Below are positions 26,201 through 33,691 of a stretch of DNA of 64,000 nt, in pieces. The stretch lies in contig NZ_MASN01000029.1 in NCBI RefSeq assembly GCF_001861355.1, positions 62,001-126,000 of the forward strand, written 5' to 3'. The notes beneath the pieces are model-generated. The model did not search any database and was not told the DNA's origin. It saw nothing but the letters and a program-made list of their open reading frames with translations. Position 1 is the stretch's first letter. Each line of letters begins with the position of its first letter. Source of the stretch: Natrialba sp. SSL1. GTDB lineage: Archaea; Halobacteriota; Halobacteria; Halobacteriales; Natrialbaceae. Made by a program: the position numbers and the translations under genes.

Positions 26201-26577
26201 AGAACGAGGTCGACGAGTGCCGAAAGCATCGCCTCGTCGTATTCTGCGGCGTCGAAGACGCCCTGCTGAAACGGGGTGTCGTGCTCGGAGATCGTCACGT
26301 CGCCACCGACTTCCGCTGCGATGGTCGTCGCTTCTGGACCGACGAGCAGCGTCTCGTCGTCAGTCTCGACGAGCGCGACCGCATCGGTGTCGGCCGCAGT
26401 GATCGCGTCCTCGAGTGCATCGTTCGTTGCACTCGCTTCGTCCCCAGTGTCTGTCTCCGTCTCCCCCGCTGTCGACACCGATACAACCCGCGTCGGCGTC
26501 GAACGGAGCGCGACCTCCCCCGAGCGGTCGCTTGCGAGCCGAATTGTGTCTGCCCCAATATCGAGACCGTATGCCAT
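23272..26577 (-). CDS. Actin/Hsp70-fold protein with long coiled coil and C-terminal membrane anchor
   Basis: 1101 aa, encoded in one unbroken frame. Residues 1-350 look like an ASKHA (actin/Hsp70/FtsA) domain: phosphate-1 YGLDIGADTIRLA (3-15), phosphate-2 GICLGAQTTSVALAYYG (201-217) and an adenosine-type loop IAVAGSGAVEGLEFLLG (301-317). A D/E/S-rich linker (about 360-430) follows. Residues about 435-1020 are an almost continuous coiled coil, including eight tandem 11-residue repeats (689-776). The end (about 1050-1100) is glycine-rich and hydrophobic, long enough for two membrane passes, and closes with ALTR. It is thus probably tethered to the membrane with a long rod and an ATP-binding head on the same side. 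A cytoskeletal or envelope-scaffold role is inference; I know no characterised protein with this layout. Confidence 0.75.
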   Translation of the reverse strand: MAYGLDIGADTIRLASDRSGEVALRSTPTRVVSVSTAGETETDTGDEASATNDALEDAITAADTDAVALVETDDETLLVGPEATTIAAEVGGDVTISEHDTPFQQGVFDAAEYDEAMLSALVDLVLPDDVSPTALSYTTPGTVVDADAPTGAHRKTVASVLDELTETATSEDSDSQSPTPVSQGFAVVYDQFAGDNYTGVGICLGAQTTSVALAYYGVPVLAFSIARGTDWIVAQAAGETGHERAQVRSVLTEFELDPDAATGPIERALAAAYDDLVAELADALGEQAAAADLQRGVAVPIAVAGSGAVEGLEFLLGGRFDSAGLPISIRGVRRAPEPEASAARGALAAAEDDVDAYEEIVWDESASGTGSEEADTLSFDGDGDLDGGSATTSEPANGDASSPSGNDGGDSAAAIAADLDAQTQPATDDRANDAIDHLFDRLANRDEEIQALADDLDALESTLDTIREETARTDDLASVAQELEQAEARLADLSQTVSDRADAITTVAETDARVDELEPQLETQATRLDGLAGRLEEHSTHTTARFDEVDAEISDLQTTLADLASDLDETVAELEADRETLTALEDTVADLADESATAAELDALESRVDAVDETIDDELESVSERVGSAESAVADVKADLDTHAAEIAETVDSIEDALEATEETLTTRLDETEAAVSTQAEDVDALESRLDETESELDSRIESAESEFETQLQSTEAGLETQIGSVESDLETRLEEAETGLEEQLDETETTVETRLDEAETTFEDRLDETEATLENESDDLRASIDALDDQIGDAGDRLDAVAADVAAVESHTADVEETAETASADVDELEDALAGVESAVSAVDDTTAELETRLSAQEATIDEQAATVDEHATTIDEQAAAIETLADDTASVSAEVDRLDTELESLSEALEDVPDPEGVPDNETVSSLAATVDSLSERLDDLAESEAVANLDQRLDDIDERVTSVSAEQTVLESDYEQLAERVGELEDEQGEVTQEELEPLVTADELASLRSELQREVDEVADVAEELNVADETTEADEQDEGTGRSLETLLGPLLAGGGGAGIIAGATVALSVAGAGTIGAVIAVLGLVLVGAAVALTR
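24250..24513 (-). repeat. Eight tandem 33-base repeats coding for 11-residue coiled-coil units
   Basis: Within the 1101-aa gene, residues 689-776 read as RLDETESELDS, RIESAESEFET, QLQSTEAGLET, QIGSVESDLET, RLEEAETGLEE, QLDETETTVET, RLDEAETTFED, RLDETEATLEN. There is no gap between units. A hendecad period favours a nearly straight or slightly right-handed coil, in contrast to the heptad parts on either side. Confidence 0.85.
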
Positions 26578-26735
26578 GCCGAGGAGAACCGAGAGCCACC
26601 CCTTGGTACTTCGCCCGTGAGTACCAGATGTGAAAATTAGCGGGCTGGAGGCTGTGCTGCTGTGCCGGTGTGTCGGCGTGTCGGTGAGCCGGTGAGCCGG
26701 TGACCGGTGTGACGGTGTACTGATCTGCTCTCAGG

Positions 26736-27680
26736 CTACTGTGCGAGTTCGTACGACTCGCCGATCGAAACCGCCGCTCCCGCCTCGAGCGTCTCGCCCC
26801 ACGACGACTCGGGGACCTTCGTATTCACCATCAGGCGGAAGTAGTGGTCGAACCACGCCTCGCCTGCCCACTCAGGAAGCGTCCGCTCGCGCTGCTCGAC
26901 GAACGTTTCCCGAAAGCCATCGGTCTCCTCGCCCGTATCCGGATCGCGCGTCGGCACGACACAGCGCTGGCACGGGTTGATCCCCGACAGTTCGACTCCA
27001 CCAATGTCGAACGCGACGGCGTGGCCCGGCGTCTCGTAGAGGCGATCCTCCCAAAACGCGGGCGCGTCGCCGAGTACGAGATTCGGACGAAGCCGCCGAC
27101 ACATCTCCGCCGCGTCGATCTCGGGATACCAGTCGGCGACGGACTCGAGTGTCGCCTGTGAGATGACGGTTGGTCCGGAGGCGTCGGTGTCGTCCGGGAA
27201 GCCGCCAGCGTCGTTGCGCACGAGTTCGACTGGGTAGCCGACGTACTCGGAGAGCCACTCGGAGAGGTGCTCGCGGTCGAGTTCGAGGTGGAAGGTCTGG
27301 CCGTCGGTGGTCGAGTCGGTTTCAGACTGGTCGGATCGGAGTGAGCCAGACTCGTCGTGCTGGGCTGAGCCGGTATCGCTGAGCGTCACCGTTTCGCGTT
27401 CGAGATCGTAGGTTGCACGTAACTGGTGAATCGCGGGTTCGCGTTTACCGTTGACGTAGTCCCCGACCGTCTCTGGGGTACCGTTTGGCCGGCCGGTCGC
27501 GCTCGTGGTGATTGCGCCGGTCCCGTCGGAGCGATTACTCGATGGGTCATCCGCCCGTTCGACGATGGCGTACCGACGATCCCAGGAGAGGACTCCGTTC
27601 CGTTCGATCGTCGCCGTCTGTACCGCCGCTGCGTCGAGAGATTTGATCGGATGAACGAGGATGCGATCCAGCGAGACCAT
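26736..27680 (-). CDS. MOSC domain protein
   Basis: 314 aa. An N-terminal MOSC beta-barrel part (VSLDRILVHPIKSLDAAAVQTATI and LSWDRRYAIVE) is followed by the MOSC domain, with the conserved Cys in INPCQRCVVPTRDPDTGEE near residue 235. Relatives such as YcbX and mARC bind molybdenum cofactor and reduce N-hydroxylated compounds. A poorly conserved insert (about 45-130, rich in S/T/D) lies between the parts. The 158 bases to the next gene downstream contain imperfect repeats of CCGGTGAG-type words. Confidence 0.83.
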   Translation of the reverse strand: MVSLDRILVHPIKSLDAAAVQTATIERNGVLSWDRRYAIVERADDPSSNRSDGTGAITTSATGRPNGTPETVGDYVNGKREPAIHQLRATYDLERETVTLSDTGSAQHDESGSLRSDQSETDSTTDGQTFHLELDREHLSEWLSEYVGYPVELVRNDAGGFPDDTDASGPTVISQATLESVADWYPEIDAAEMCRRLRPNLVLGDAPAFWEDRLYETPGHAVAFDIGGVELSGINPCQRCVVPTRDPDTGEETDGFRETFVEQRERTLPEWAGEAWFDHYFRLMVNTKVPESSWGETLEAGAAVSIGESYELAQ

Positions 27681-27932
27681 CGATGCTGCCGACGTGGTGC
27701 TGATGCTTATGTGTGCTCATTTCTCACACGACACGAGCGCGAACAACGGCGAGTCTTGCCCTGCGAGTTAGAATTATTTCTGATGTGAGTACCCATCATT
27801 ACATATGTGATTTCAGATACGTTCGTTCCGGAGAAAGATACCGTTACGAATTGGGAGTAGAGACGTATGAGCTGCCAAACATGAGATTCGGGTTGGGGAA
27901 GTCATGACACACACAGAGCAAAATCCTCCACG

Positions 27933-27938
27933 TTTATA
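27933..27938 (+). promoter_or_regulatory. TATA element of pckA
   Basis: TTTATA lies 27-32 bases before ATG 27965 (and 21-26 before the alternative ATG 27959), consistent with a leaderless mRNA. The 200 bases upstream are unusually AT-rich for this genome and contain a small palindrome ACATATGT, but no match to a TrmB-type TACT-N7/8-GAGTA site. Confidence 0.55.
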
Positions 27939-27964
27939 CATCAGGATGATGGTGGGTTATGTAT

Positions 27965-29476
27965 ATGTCCGAAACCGGGACGGAGCCCCGTCCGCTGGTC
28001 CGACAGCTTCCCGACCCAGTGACAGCGTCGAACGTCCGGCACAACCCCTCACTCGAGGAACTTCGTGAACTTGCGGCCCACGAGGAGACCACGACCGAAT
28101 TCGGTTCTCCTTCCTACGTCAGCGAGTACCGCTCGCGGAGTTCGGACCGGACGAAGAACAACATCGACGACGAGTTCGACGCGGACGACCACGCGCTCGT
28201 CGATGAGGCGATCGATCTCGCAGGCGAGCGCGAACTGCTCTGTGTCGACCGGCTGATGGGCCGTCACCCGGAAGCGACGTTCTGCTGCCGGCTGTTCGTC
28301 CCCGTCGAACACGCCCGCATCGCACTCGCCTGGGCGAACCTGTTCGAGCCGTCCGACGGCCGCGAGCCGGATCTCTACACGGTCCAGCTCCCCGACTACG
28401 ACGAGACGGCGATCCGAATCCTGCCTGAGGAGGGCTTCACCGCCGCTCTCGGTAGCGACTACACCGGCGAGGCCAAGAAGTCCTTCCTCCGACTGTTCAT
28501 GTTCCGCACCAAGCAGCAGGGCGGTCTCGGCCTCCACGCGGGTAGCAAGCGCGTCCGCGTCGAGGACGAGGACGGCGACCTGAACACCGTCGGCCAGGTG
28601 TTTATGGGCCTCTCCGCGACCGGTAAGTCCACCCTGACCTCCCACGGCTGCTGGCTCGAGGCGCCCGAAGACGCCTCCATGCGCCAGGACGACGTCTGTG
28701 CGCTCCTGCCGGACGGCTCCGTCGCCGGCAGCGAGGGGAAGGGACTGTACATCAAGACCATCGGCCTCGACGAGGAGGAACAGCCCGGCCTCTACCACGC
28801 CGCAACCGACGAGACCGCAATCCTCGAGAACGTCGACGTCGCCGAGGACGGCACCGTCGACTTCGACTCCGACCGCTACACCGCTAACTCGCGCGCGATC
28901 ATCCGCCGGGACGAACTCGAGAGCGCCGACGACGAGATCGACCTGAACGAGATCGATCAGGTATTCTTCATCACGCGCAACCCGCTGATGCCGCCGGTCG
29001 CGAAGCTGCGCGACGAGCAGGCCGCTGCCGCGTTCATGCTCGGCGAGTCGATCGAGACCAGCGCGGGCGATCCCTCGCGCGCCGGCGAGTCGATCCGCGT
29101 CGTCGGGACGAACCCGTTCATCGTCGGCTCCGAGGGCGAAGAGGGCAACATCTTCTACGACCTGATGGGCGCACTCGACGTCGACTGTTACGTCATCAAC
29201 ACCGGCTACCTCGGCGAGAAGTCCAAGGATATCGGCGTCACCGAGTCCGTGACGATCCTCACCGAGGCCGCCCGCGGGACGATCGAGTGGACCGACGACG
29301 ACCAGACTGGACTGACGATTCCCAAGTCGATTCCGGAACTCGACATCGAGGAGTACTACGTCCCTGACCACGTCGAAGACTACGACGAGGCCGTCTCGGA
29401 GCTTCGCGCGGAACGTCGGGAGTATCTGGAACAGTTCGGGGATCTCCGCGAGGAAATCGTCGACGCCGTTTACTGA
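27965..29476 (+). CDS. pckA: Phosphoenolpyruvate carboxykinase (ATP)
   Basis: 503 aa. The enzyme turns oxaloacetate plus ATP into PEP and CO2, the entry to gluconeogenesis. The kinase P-loop is GLSATGKSTLT (about residue 215-225), followed by the Mg/Mn site in RQDDVCALLPDGSV and KGLYIKTIGL. A later FFITRNPLMPPVAKL and NTGYLGEKSKDIGVTES are also typical. Two in-frame ATGs (27959, 27965) both fit; the second gives MSETGTEPRP. A hairpin with arms ATTGCC/GGCAAT (29505-29526) follows the stop and may help termination. No other sugar genes are adjacent. Confidence 0.92.
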   Translation: MSETGTEPRPLVRQLPDPVTASNVRHNPSLEELRELAAHEETTTEFGSPSYVSEYRSRSSDRTKNNIDDEFDADDHALVDEAIDLAGERELLCVDRLMGRHPEATFCCRLFVPVEHARIALAWANLFEPSDGREPDLYTVQLPDYDETAIRILPEEGFTAALGSDYTGEAKKSFLRLFMFRTKQQGGLGLHAGSKRVRVEDEDGDLNTVGQVFMGLSATGKSTLTSHGCWLEAPEDASMRQDDVCALLPDGSVAGSEGKGLYIKTIGLDEEEQPGLYHAATDETAILENVDVAEDGTVDFDSDRYTANSRAIIRRDELESADDEIDLNEIDQVFFITRNPLMPPVAKLRDEQAAAAFMLGESIETSAGDPSRAGESIRVVGTNPFIVGSEGEEGNIFYDLMGALDVDCYVINTGYLGEKSKDIGVTESVTILTEAARGTIEWTDDDQTGLTIPKSIPELDIEEYYVPDHVEDYDEAVSELRAERREYLEQFGDLREEIVDAVY

Positions 29477-29838
29477 GACGGTTCGTTGTCGTTCGGTCCC
29501 GGAAATTGCCGCCTCGTCGGGGCAATCGCCGGTAGAAGGCGACACCGGTCCGTATGCATCGACAACCGACGCTGTCACACGGTTTCGTCGCTGTTCTCTC
29601 GCTTTTCTCGTGCTCTTTCAGCACTTTTCTCGCGTTTGTTCACAGCCTTCCCGGCCACCTCGTGATGGTCGTGGATCGCCGAGTCTTGTCACTACCACAC
29701 GGCCGCAGGGATCGCTTCCCCTACCGTCACGAAAAATGAAACATGTACGAATTAGCCGGTCACTATCGGACGAACGCCAGTGGCAGAGCTTGCCGGACAC
29801 GAGTACTGTTATATGCGTCCAGTTCTCACCAGTGAGCA
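29477..29838. other. Intergenic region, no gene seen
   Basis: 362 bases between pckA and the HEWD gene. The first part holds the possible pckA terminator hairpin. The middle is T/C-rich (TCTCGCTTTTCTCGTGCTC type). The end holds the HEWD promoter. Short frames exist on both strands, but their composition is unlike the real genes (many Ser/Arg/Cys, few acidic residues). Confidence 0.6.
29809..29814 (+). promoter_or_regulatory. TATA element of the HEWD gene
   Basis: TTATAT lies 25-30 bases before the ATG at 29839, pointing to a leaderless mRNA and supporting that start. Confidence 0.55.
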
Positions 29839-30027
29839 ATGAGCGCACAGTTGCGAAAACCAACCGCGCGAGTATGCGAATCGTGCGGGCGTGCTGAGCA
29901 CTGGGACAACGACCTCGAAGCCTGGCAGATTGCACGCACAGACGGCACAAAACAGGTCGGCAGTCCCCATTGTCTCCACGAGTGGGACATCAACGGGACC
30001 TTCAACCCAGTTGCGACGGACGAGTAA
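29839..30027 (+). CDS. HEWD family protein
   Basis: 62 aa. It has CESCGRAEHW near the N-terminus and the name-giving CLHEWD near the C-terminus, so the Cys and His residues could hold a zinc ion. The family is confined to haloarchaea and uncharacterised. The start is fixed by the upstream TATA spacing. The gene appears monocistronic. Confidence 0.85.
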   Translation: MSAQLRKPTARVCESCGRAEHWDNDLEAWQIARTDGTKQVGSPHCLHEWDINGTFNPVATDE

Positions 30028-30197
30028 CGTCGACCTCTCCGCGCGTGTTTCTCTCCTCGTGGGGCCTTCGTGAGACTCGCCTAAGACACTGCTTATCAAC
30101 TGCAGATCCGTCTCCGTCACGCCATCCCCGAGACTCACTACCACCCTCGAGACCTACTATCTTTAAGCAACGAGAGAATCCCGGCGTTCACGCCGTC

Positions 30198-30243
30198 ATC
30201 AGAAATCTGTGATTTCTGATTGCCCGTCAGACGTAGTCTGACG
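30198..30243. repeat. Two adjacent perfect hairpins
   Basis: The first is ATCAGAAATC-TGT-GATTTCTGAT (30198-30220), with 10-base perfect arms. The second is CGTCAGAC-GTA-GTCTGACG (30225-30243), with 8-base perfect arms and possible GCC/GGC extension. Both contain TCAGA/TCTGA at matching positions. They lie 55 bases before the cutA start. They could be a bidirectional terminator, an attenuator, or a copy of a genome-wide palindromic repeat. Confidence 0.7.
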
Positions 30244-30297
30244 ACCGGGCGAGGATGTCACTCTCTTTGTGGCTCGGTCAACTACCTCCATACACCG

Positions 30298-30600
30298 ATG
30301 CCAACCGTCTACATTACCGCCCCACCAGACGCAGCCGATTCGCTCGCCAAAACCCTCGTCGAGGAGCGAGTCGCCGCCTGCGTCAACCGGCTCTCGACCA
30401 CCTCAACATACCGCTGGGAGGGCGAAATCCACCACGACGACGAGGCCGTCCTGCTCGCAAAAACGACCGACGACGCCTACGACGACCTCGTCGACTGCGT
30501 CCAGCGGGAACATCCCTACGACGTCCCCTGCATCGAACGGTTCGACGAGGCCGACGTACTCGAGTCCTTCGCGGAGTGGCGTGCGGAGAGCGTCGAGTAG
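30298..30600 (+). CDS. cutA: Divalent-cation tolerance protein CutA
   Basis: 100 aa, the normal CutA1 length. The protein is a trimeric ferredoxin-like fold linked to copper tolerance in bacteria. Family strands are PTVYITAPPDAADSLAKTLVEERVAACVNR and YRWEGEIHHDDEAVLLAKT, ending in HPYDVPCIERF. The start MPTVYIT matches the family; a longer frame would run through the hairpin pair upstream. Alone, followed by rpl11 after 132 bases. Confidence 0.93.
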   Translation: MPTVYITAPPDAADSLAKTLVEERVAACVNRLSTTSTYRWEGEIHHDDEAVLLAKTTDDAYDDLVDCVQREHPYDVPCIERFDEADVLESFAEWRAESVE

Positions 30601-30703
30601 CGGCTGTCGAGTGCAGCGACGGTGAGCTAAACTGAACCGAACTGGGTGAACGCGACGTGGTGCGTCAGTGCGTCACAGACGCCACTACGCGAAAAAGCAA
30701 CCC

Positions 30704-30709
30704 TTAAAA
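30704..30709 (+). promoter_or_regulatory. TATA element of rpl11
   Basis: TTAAAA lies 24-29 bases before ATG 30733, supporting a leaderless mRNA for L11. In this genome L11 therefore has its own promoter, away from the L1-L10-L12 genes. Confidence 0.6.
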
Positions 30710-30732
30710 CTCGCGCACGGGTTGTGACGGGT

Positions 30733-31206
30733 ATGGCTGGAACCATCGAAGTGCTCGTTCCGGGTGGCCAGGCCAACCCTGGCCCACCGCTCGGTCCCGA
30801 GCTCGGACCGACCCCCGTCGACGTGCAGGCGGTCGTACAGCAGATCAACGATCAGACGGAAGCCTTCGACGGCACGGAAGTGCCCGTCACCGTCGACTAC
30901 GACGACGACGGCTCGTTCGAGATCGACGTCGGTGTCCCACCGACGGCGGCACTCGTCAAGGACGAAGCTGGCTTCGAGACCGGCAGCGGCGAGCCCCAGG
31001 AGGACTTCGTCGCTGACCTCTCGGTCGAACAGGTCAAGACGATCGCAGAGCAGAAACACCCCGACCTGCTCGCCTACGATACGAAAAACGCCGCAAAGGA
31101 AGTCGTCGGCACCTGCGCCTCGATGGGCGTCACCATCGAAGGCGACGATGCCCGCGAGTTCAAGCAGAAGGTCGACGACGGCGAGTACGACGACACGCTC
31201 GCGTAA
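30733..31206 (+). CDS. rpl11: 50S ribosomal protein L11
   Basis: 157 aa from ATG 30733 (MAGTIEVLVPGGQANPGPPLGP). L11 binds the GTPase centre of 23S rRNA. The N-terminal PGGQANPGPPLGPELGPTPVDV block is diagnostic and the C-terminal half holds the RNA-binding YDTKNAAKEVVGTCASMGVTIEG. It is more acidic than bacterial L11, as in other haloarchaea. The 258 bases that follow contain no gene, only loose CAACCGC and CTCACAAC short repeats. Confidence 0.97.
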   Translation: MAGTIEVLVPGGQANPGPPLGPELGPTPVDVQAVVQQINDQTEAFDGTEVPVTVDYDDDGSFEIDVGVPPTAALVKDEAGFETGSGEPQEDFVADLSVEQVKTIAEQKHPDLLAYDTKNAAKEVVGTCASMGVTIEGDDAREFKQKVDDGEYDDTLA

Positions 31207-31464
31207 GCGAACCGTCGACTCGCGTCCGTTCCGTTTATCGGCGTTTTCCGCGGTTGTAATCGATGTCGTGATTGCAACTGCAACCGCGACCACAACCGCA
31301 AACGCCGACGTACGACCAACTGACCGTCACGAACGGTCCACCAGTTCTGTCGGATCATCCGATCCGTCATACTTTCACTCCTCACTGAGCACTGCCAGCG
31401 GTTGTGCCACCTACTCACTGTGACTGGCTGCTCACGGCCGATTCACGCCCGGCTCACAACGGAC

Positions 31465-32523
31465 TCACAACCTCCTCACAACCGCCTTACGACGGGCAAG
31501 CACGTCCAGATTATGCGCAACGAACTCGAGTACCCCGGACTCGAGTGCCGTCCGTCGCTGGTCGAGCCACTGTTGCTGTTCGGCTGACGAAAACGGCAGC
31601 GTCGTGGTAGGAATGTCTGCGAGAGCGTCGTCGATCGTGTGGAGAACGTGTTCGAGGACGAGTTGTTCGGATGCTGGATAGTGGGTAGTGGGGCTGCCGG
31701 TCTCGTCACCACCAGTGCTATTCTCACACGCCGGGCGAACGACCCAGTCCGACCCGCCGGCAGCGACCGTCTCCCAGTCCCGTCGGCGCAATGTCGTCAG
31801 TAGGTCGCGACCCGCGCGGCTGCTGCCGCCGTCTCGAATCTCGTCCATGTGATGGTGATACCAGCGCTCTATGTCTCGATCGAGCGGGTCTGTGGGGACG
31901 AAGCCGGTCCCGCCGTCGAAGGTAATCGGCGCGTAGAGCACTCCGTCCGGTTCGAGCAGCGTCTCGATGGACTCGAGTGCAGCCGACAGGTCGACGAGAT
32001 CTAGAAAGGCGGCTGCGACGACGGCGTCGGCCTGTGCTTCGATTTCGAAGGCGTCGGCGACGGTGAACGTGACGGTGAGAGTGGTGGTCGTAGTTGTGGC
32101 GGTGGCAGTAGCGGGCACGGAGTCAGTGTGCTCGAGCAGCCCTGGTGGCTCATCCCGTTCACGAGAATTGGCTCCAGTGGATTCGCGCGTTGCCACGAGC
32201 GTCGCGGACTCGGTGTCTCGGTCGTCACGCCAGCGGACGGTGTACCCCGCGTCCTCGAGTCCGGCGGAAACCAATTCGCGTGCGCGGGTGATACTCCCCT
32301 CGTCGCGGTCAACGAGTCGGTAGGTGACGCGTTCGGGAAGGCAGTCCCAGGCCGCGAGCCGAACGAGCATCGTTCCGACGCCGGCACCGAGTTCGACGAC
32401 GCTGATCGGGCCGTCGCGGGCTGTGAGTGCAGTCTCGAACTGCTCCAGCACGCGCCGATTCAGCGCACGGTCGTCGACGGTGCGCTTTGCTTCCAGATAG
32501 GCTTGCATGGACGGACCGGTCAC
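31465..32523 (-). CDS. Class I SAM-dependent methyltransferase
   Basis: 352 aa. SAM-binding motif I is VVELGAGVGTMLVRLA (about 41-56), with the acidic motif II in YRLVDRDEGSI. A low-complexity insert (about 140-160, a run of Ala/Thr) breaks the Rossmann domain before the motif reading ADAVVAAAFLDLVDL. The C-terminus has no known motif. The ATG overlaps the stop of the glycosyltransferase gene by 4 bases, so the two are coupled and probably act on the same product, such as a glycolipid or glycan. Substrate unknown. Confidence 0.78.
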   Translation of the reverse strand: MTGPSMQAYLEAKRTVDDRALNRRVLEQFETALTARDGPISVVELGAGVGTMLVRLAAWDCLPERVTYRLVDRDEGSITRARELVSAGLEDAGYTVRWRDDRDTESATLVATRESTGANSRERDEPPGLLEHTDSVPATATATTTTTTLTVTFTVADAFEIEAQADAVVAAAFLDLVDLSAALESIETLLEPDGVLYAPITFDGGTGFVPTDPLDRDIERWYHHHMDEIRDGGSSRAGRDLLTTLRRRDWETVAAGGSDWVVRPACENSTGGDETGSPTTHYPASEQLVLEHVLHTIDDALADIPTTTLPFSSAEQQQWLDQRRTALESGVLEFVAHNLDVLARRKAVVRRL

Positions 32524-33680
32524 GGCTGCTCACCGCCCGCAGATGGGCTCGAATCGTGACCGGCTGAGTCCGCGTGACGACCCAAATCCGAGAGTTCGAC
32601 CAGAAACGCTCGCAGCTTCTCGAACGTCGTCTCCCAGGACGGATGCGCCTCGGCCGTCTCGAGTGCAGCCGTCGCGAGCGATGCCAGCCGCTCGCGGTCG
32701 CGTGCGAGGTCGGTGACGATGGTTGCGATCCGTTCGGGATCGTCCGGCTCGACGACGAAGCCGTTGGTGCCGTCGGCGACGAACTCGCTCGCGCCACCAA
32801 CACCGCTTGCGATCGGGACGACGCCGGCCTCCATGGCTTCCAGATACACCATCCCGAAGCTCTCGTAGTGGGATGGGACAGCGAGTACGTGCGAGCGCGC
32901 GAGGGCGGACTCGAGTACGTCGTCGGTGACAGGGCCGTAGAACGAGACGCGGTGGGCGAGCCCCGAGGTACTGCTTTGTTCGCGGATCTGCCGGGTGTAG
33001 TCGGGGTCGGCCGTGTCGTCGCCGACGATAGTCAGCGTCCAGTCGACGTCGCGGTCGACTCGTGTGAGTGCCTCGAGCAGCGTCTCTACGTTTTTGCGCG
33101 GAATGACGTTCCCGACGAAGACGAGCCGGAGCGGCCCCGTCTCCGCTCGCTGGGCGATCTCGTCGGGTGTCAGTGGCGGTGTCGGATGCCGACCGGCCGG
33201 TGGAGCGACGTGCGTCGGGAGGTCGTCAGTGGCGAGTGTGGACACCTGCTCGCGTGTGAACTCGCTGGTGCAGACCGCTGCGTCGACCGACTCGAGATAG
33301 TGTCGCTCGTGCTCGCGACCGGGGGGAGTTGTGGTGGCGGGAGGAGTGGGAGTGGGATTGGGGTTGGGGGAGGGAGTGGGACTCGAGTCGTCCGCAGTGT
33401 CCCGCTCCGCTATGGGCCCAACATGTTCGAGGAGGTGGACGAGCGCAACGATGGTCTCGGGTTTCTCGAGCGCGGCGTTGCGGTCGACCAGCGCCGGGGA
33501 GCAGAGTTTGTCCTGCAGGAGCACGTCAAACGGACGATCCAGAGTGGGATTCTCGCCGGAGAGCGAACAGACGGTCACGTCGTCACCGCGAGCGTCGAGA
33601 GCGGAGACGAGTTTGCGGTCGTACCGGTATCCGCCGGAGAGCTGGTCGAGGTCGCCGGGAACGACGAGTCCAACGTGCAT
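32520..33680 (-). CDS. Glycosyltransferase family 4 protein
   Basis: 386 aa, GT-B fold. The N-terminal MHVGLVVPGDLDQLSGGYRYDRKLV holds the acceptor-side glycine loop. The C-terminal half has FVGNVIPRKNVETLLEAL and VPSHYESFGMVYLEAMEAGVVPIA with the paired Glu residues that hold the nucleotide sugar. A Pro/Thr/Asn-rich stretch (around residues 100-120) is inserted in the N-terminal domain and looks like a recent low-complexity expansion. It is first of a coupled pair with the methyltransferase, and 11 bases from the PTPS-family gene upstream. Confidence 0.87.
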   Translation of the reverse strand: MHVGLVVPGDLDQLSGGYRYDRKLVSALDARGDDVTVCSLSGENPTLDRPFDVLLQDKLCSPALVDRNAALEKPETIVALVHLLEHVGPIAERDTADDSSPTPSPNPNPTPTPPATTTPPGREHERHYLESVDAAVCTSEFTREQVSTLATDDLPTHVAPPAGRHPTPPLTPDEIAQRAETGPLRLVFVGNVIPRKNVETLLEALTRVDRDVDWTLTIVGDDTADPDYTRQIREQSSTSGLAHRVSFYGPVTDDVLESALARSHVLAVPSHYESFGMVYLEAMEAGVVPIASGVGGASEFVADGTNGFVVEPDDPERIATIVTDLARDRERLASLATAALETAEAHPSWETTFEKLRAFLVELSDLGRHADSAGHDSSPSAGGEQP

Positions 33681-33691
33681 TGTCGATACTC

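Noticed and set aside
27681-27964. TrmB-type site before pckA
   Set aside because: No TACT-N7/8-GAGTA arrangement found; only partial words.
28049-29578. 509-residue open frame opposite pckA
   Set aside because: Shadow; pckA has the P-loop and metal motifs in the plus strand.
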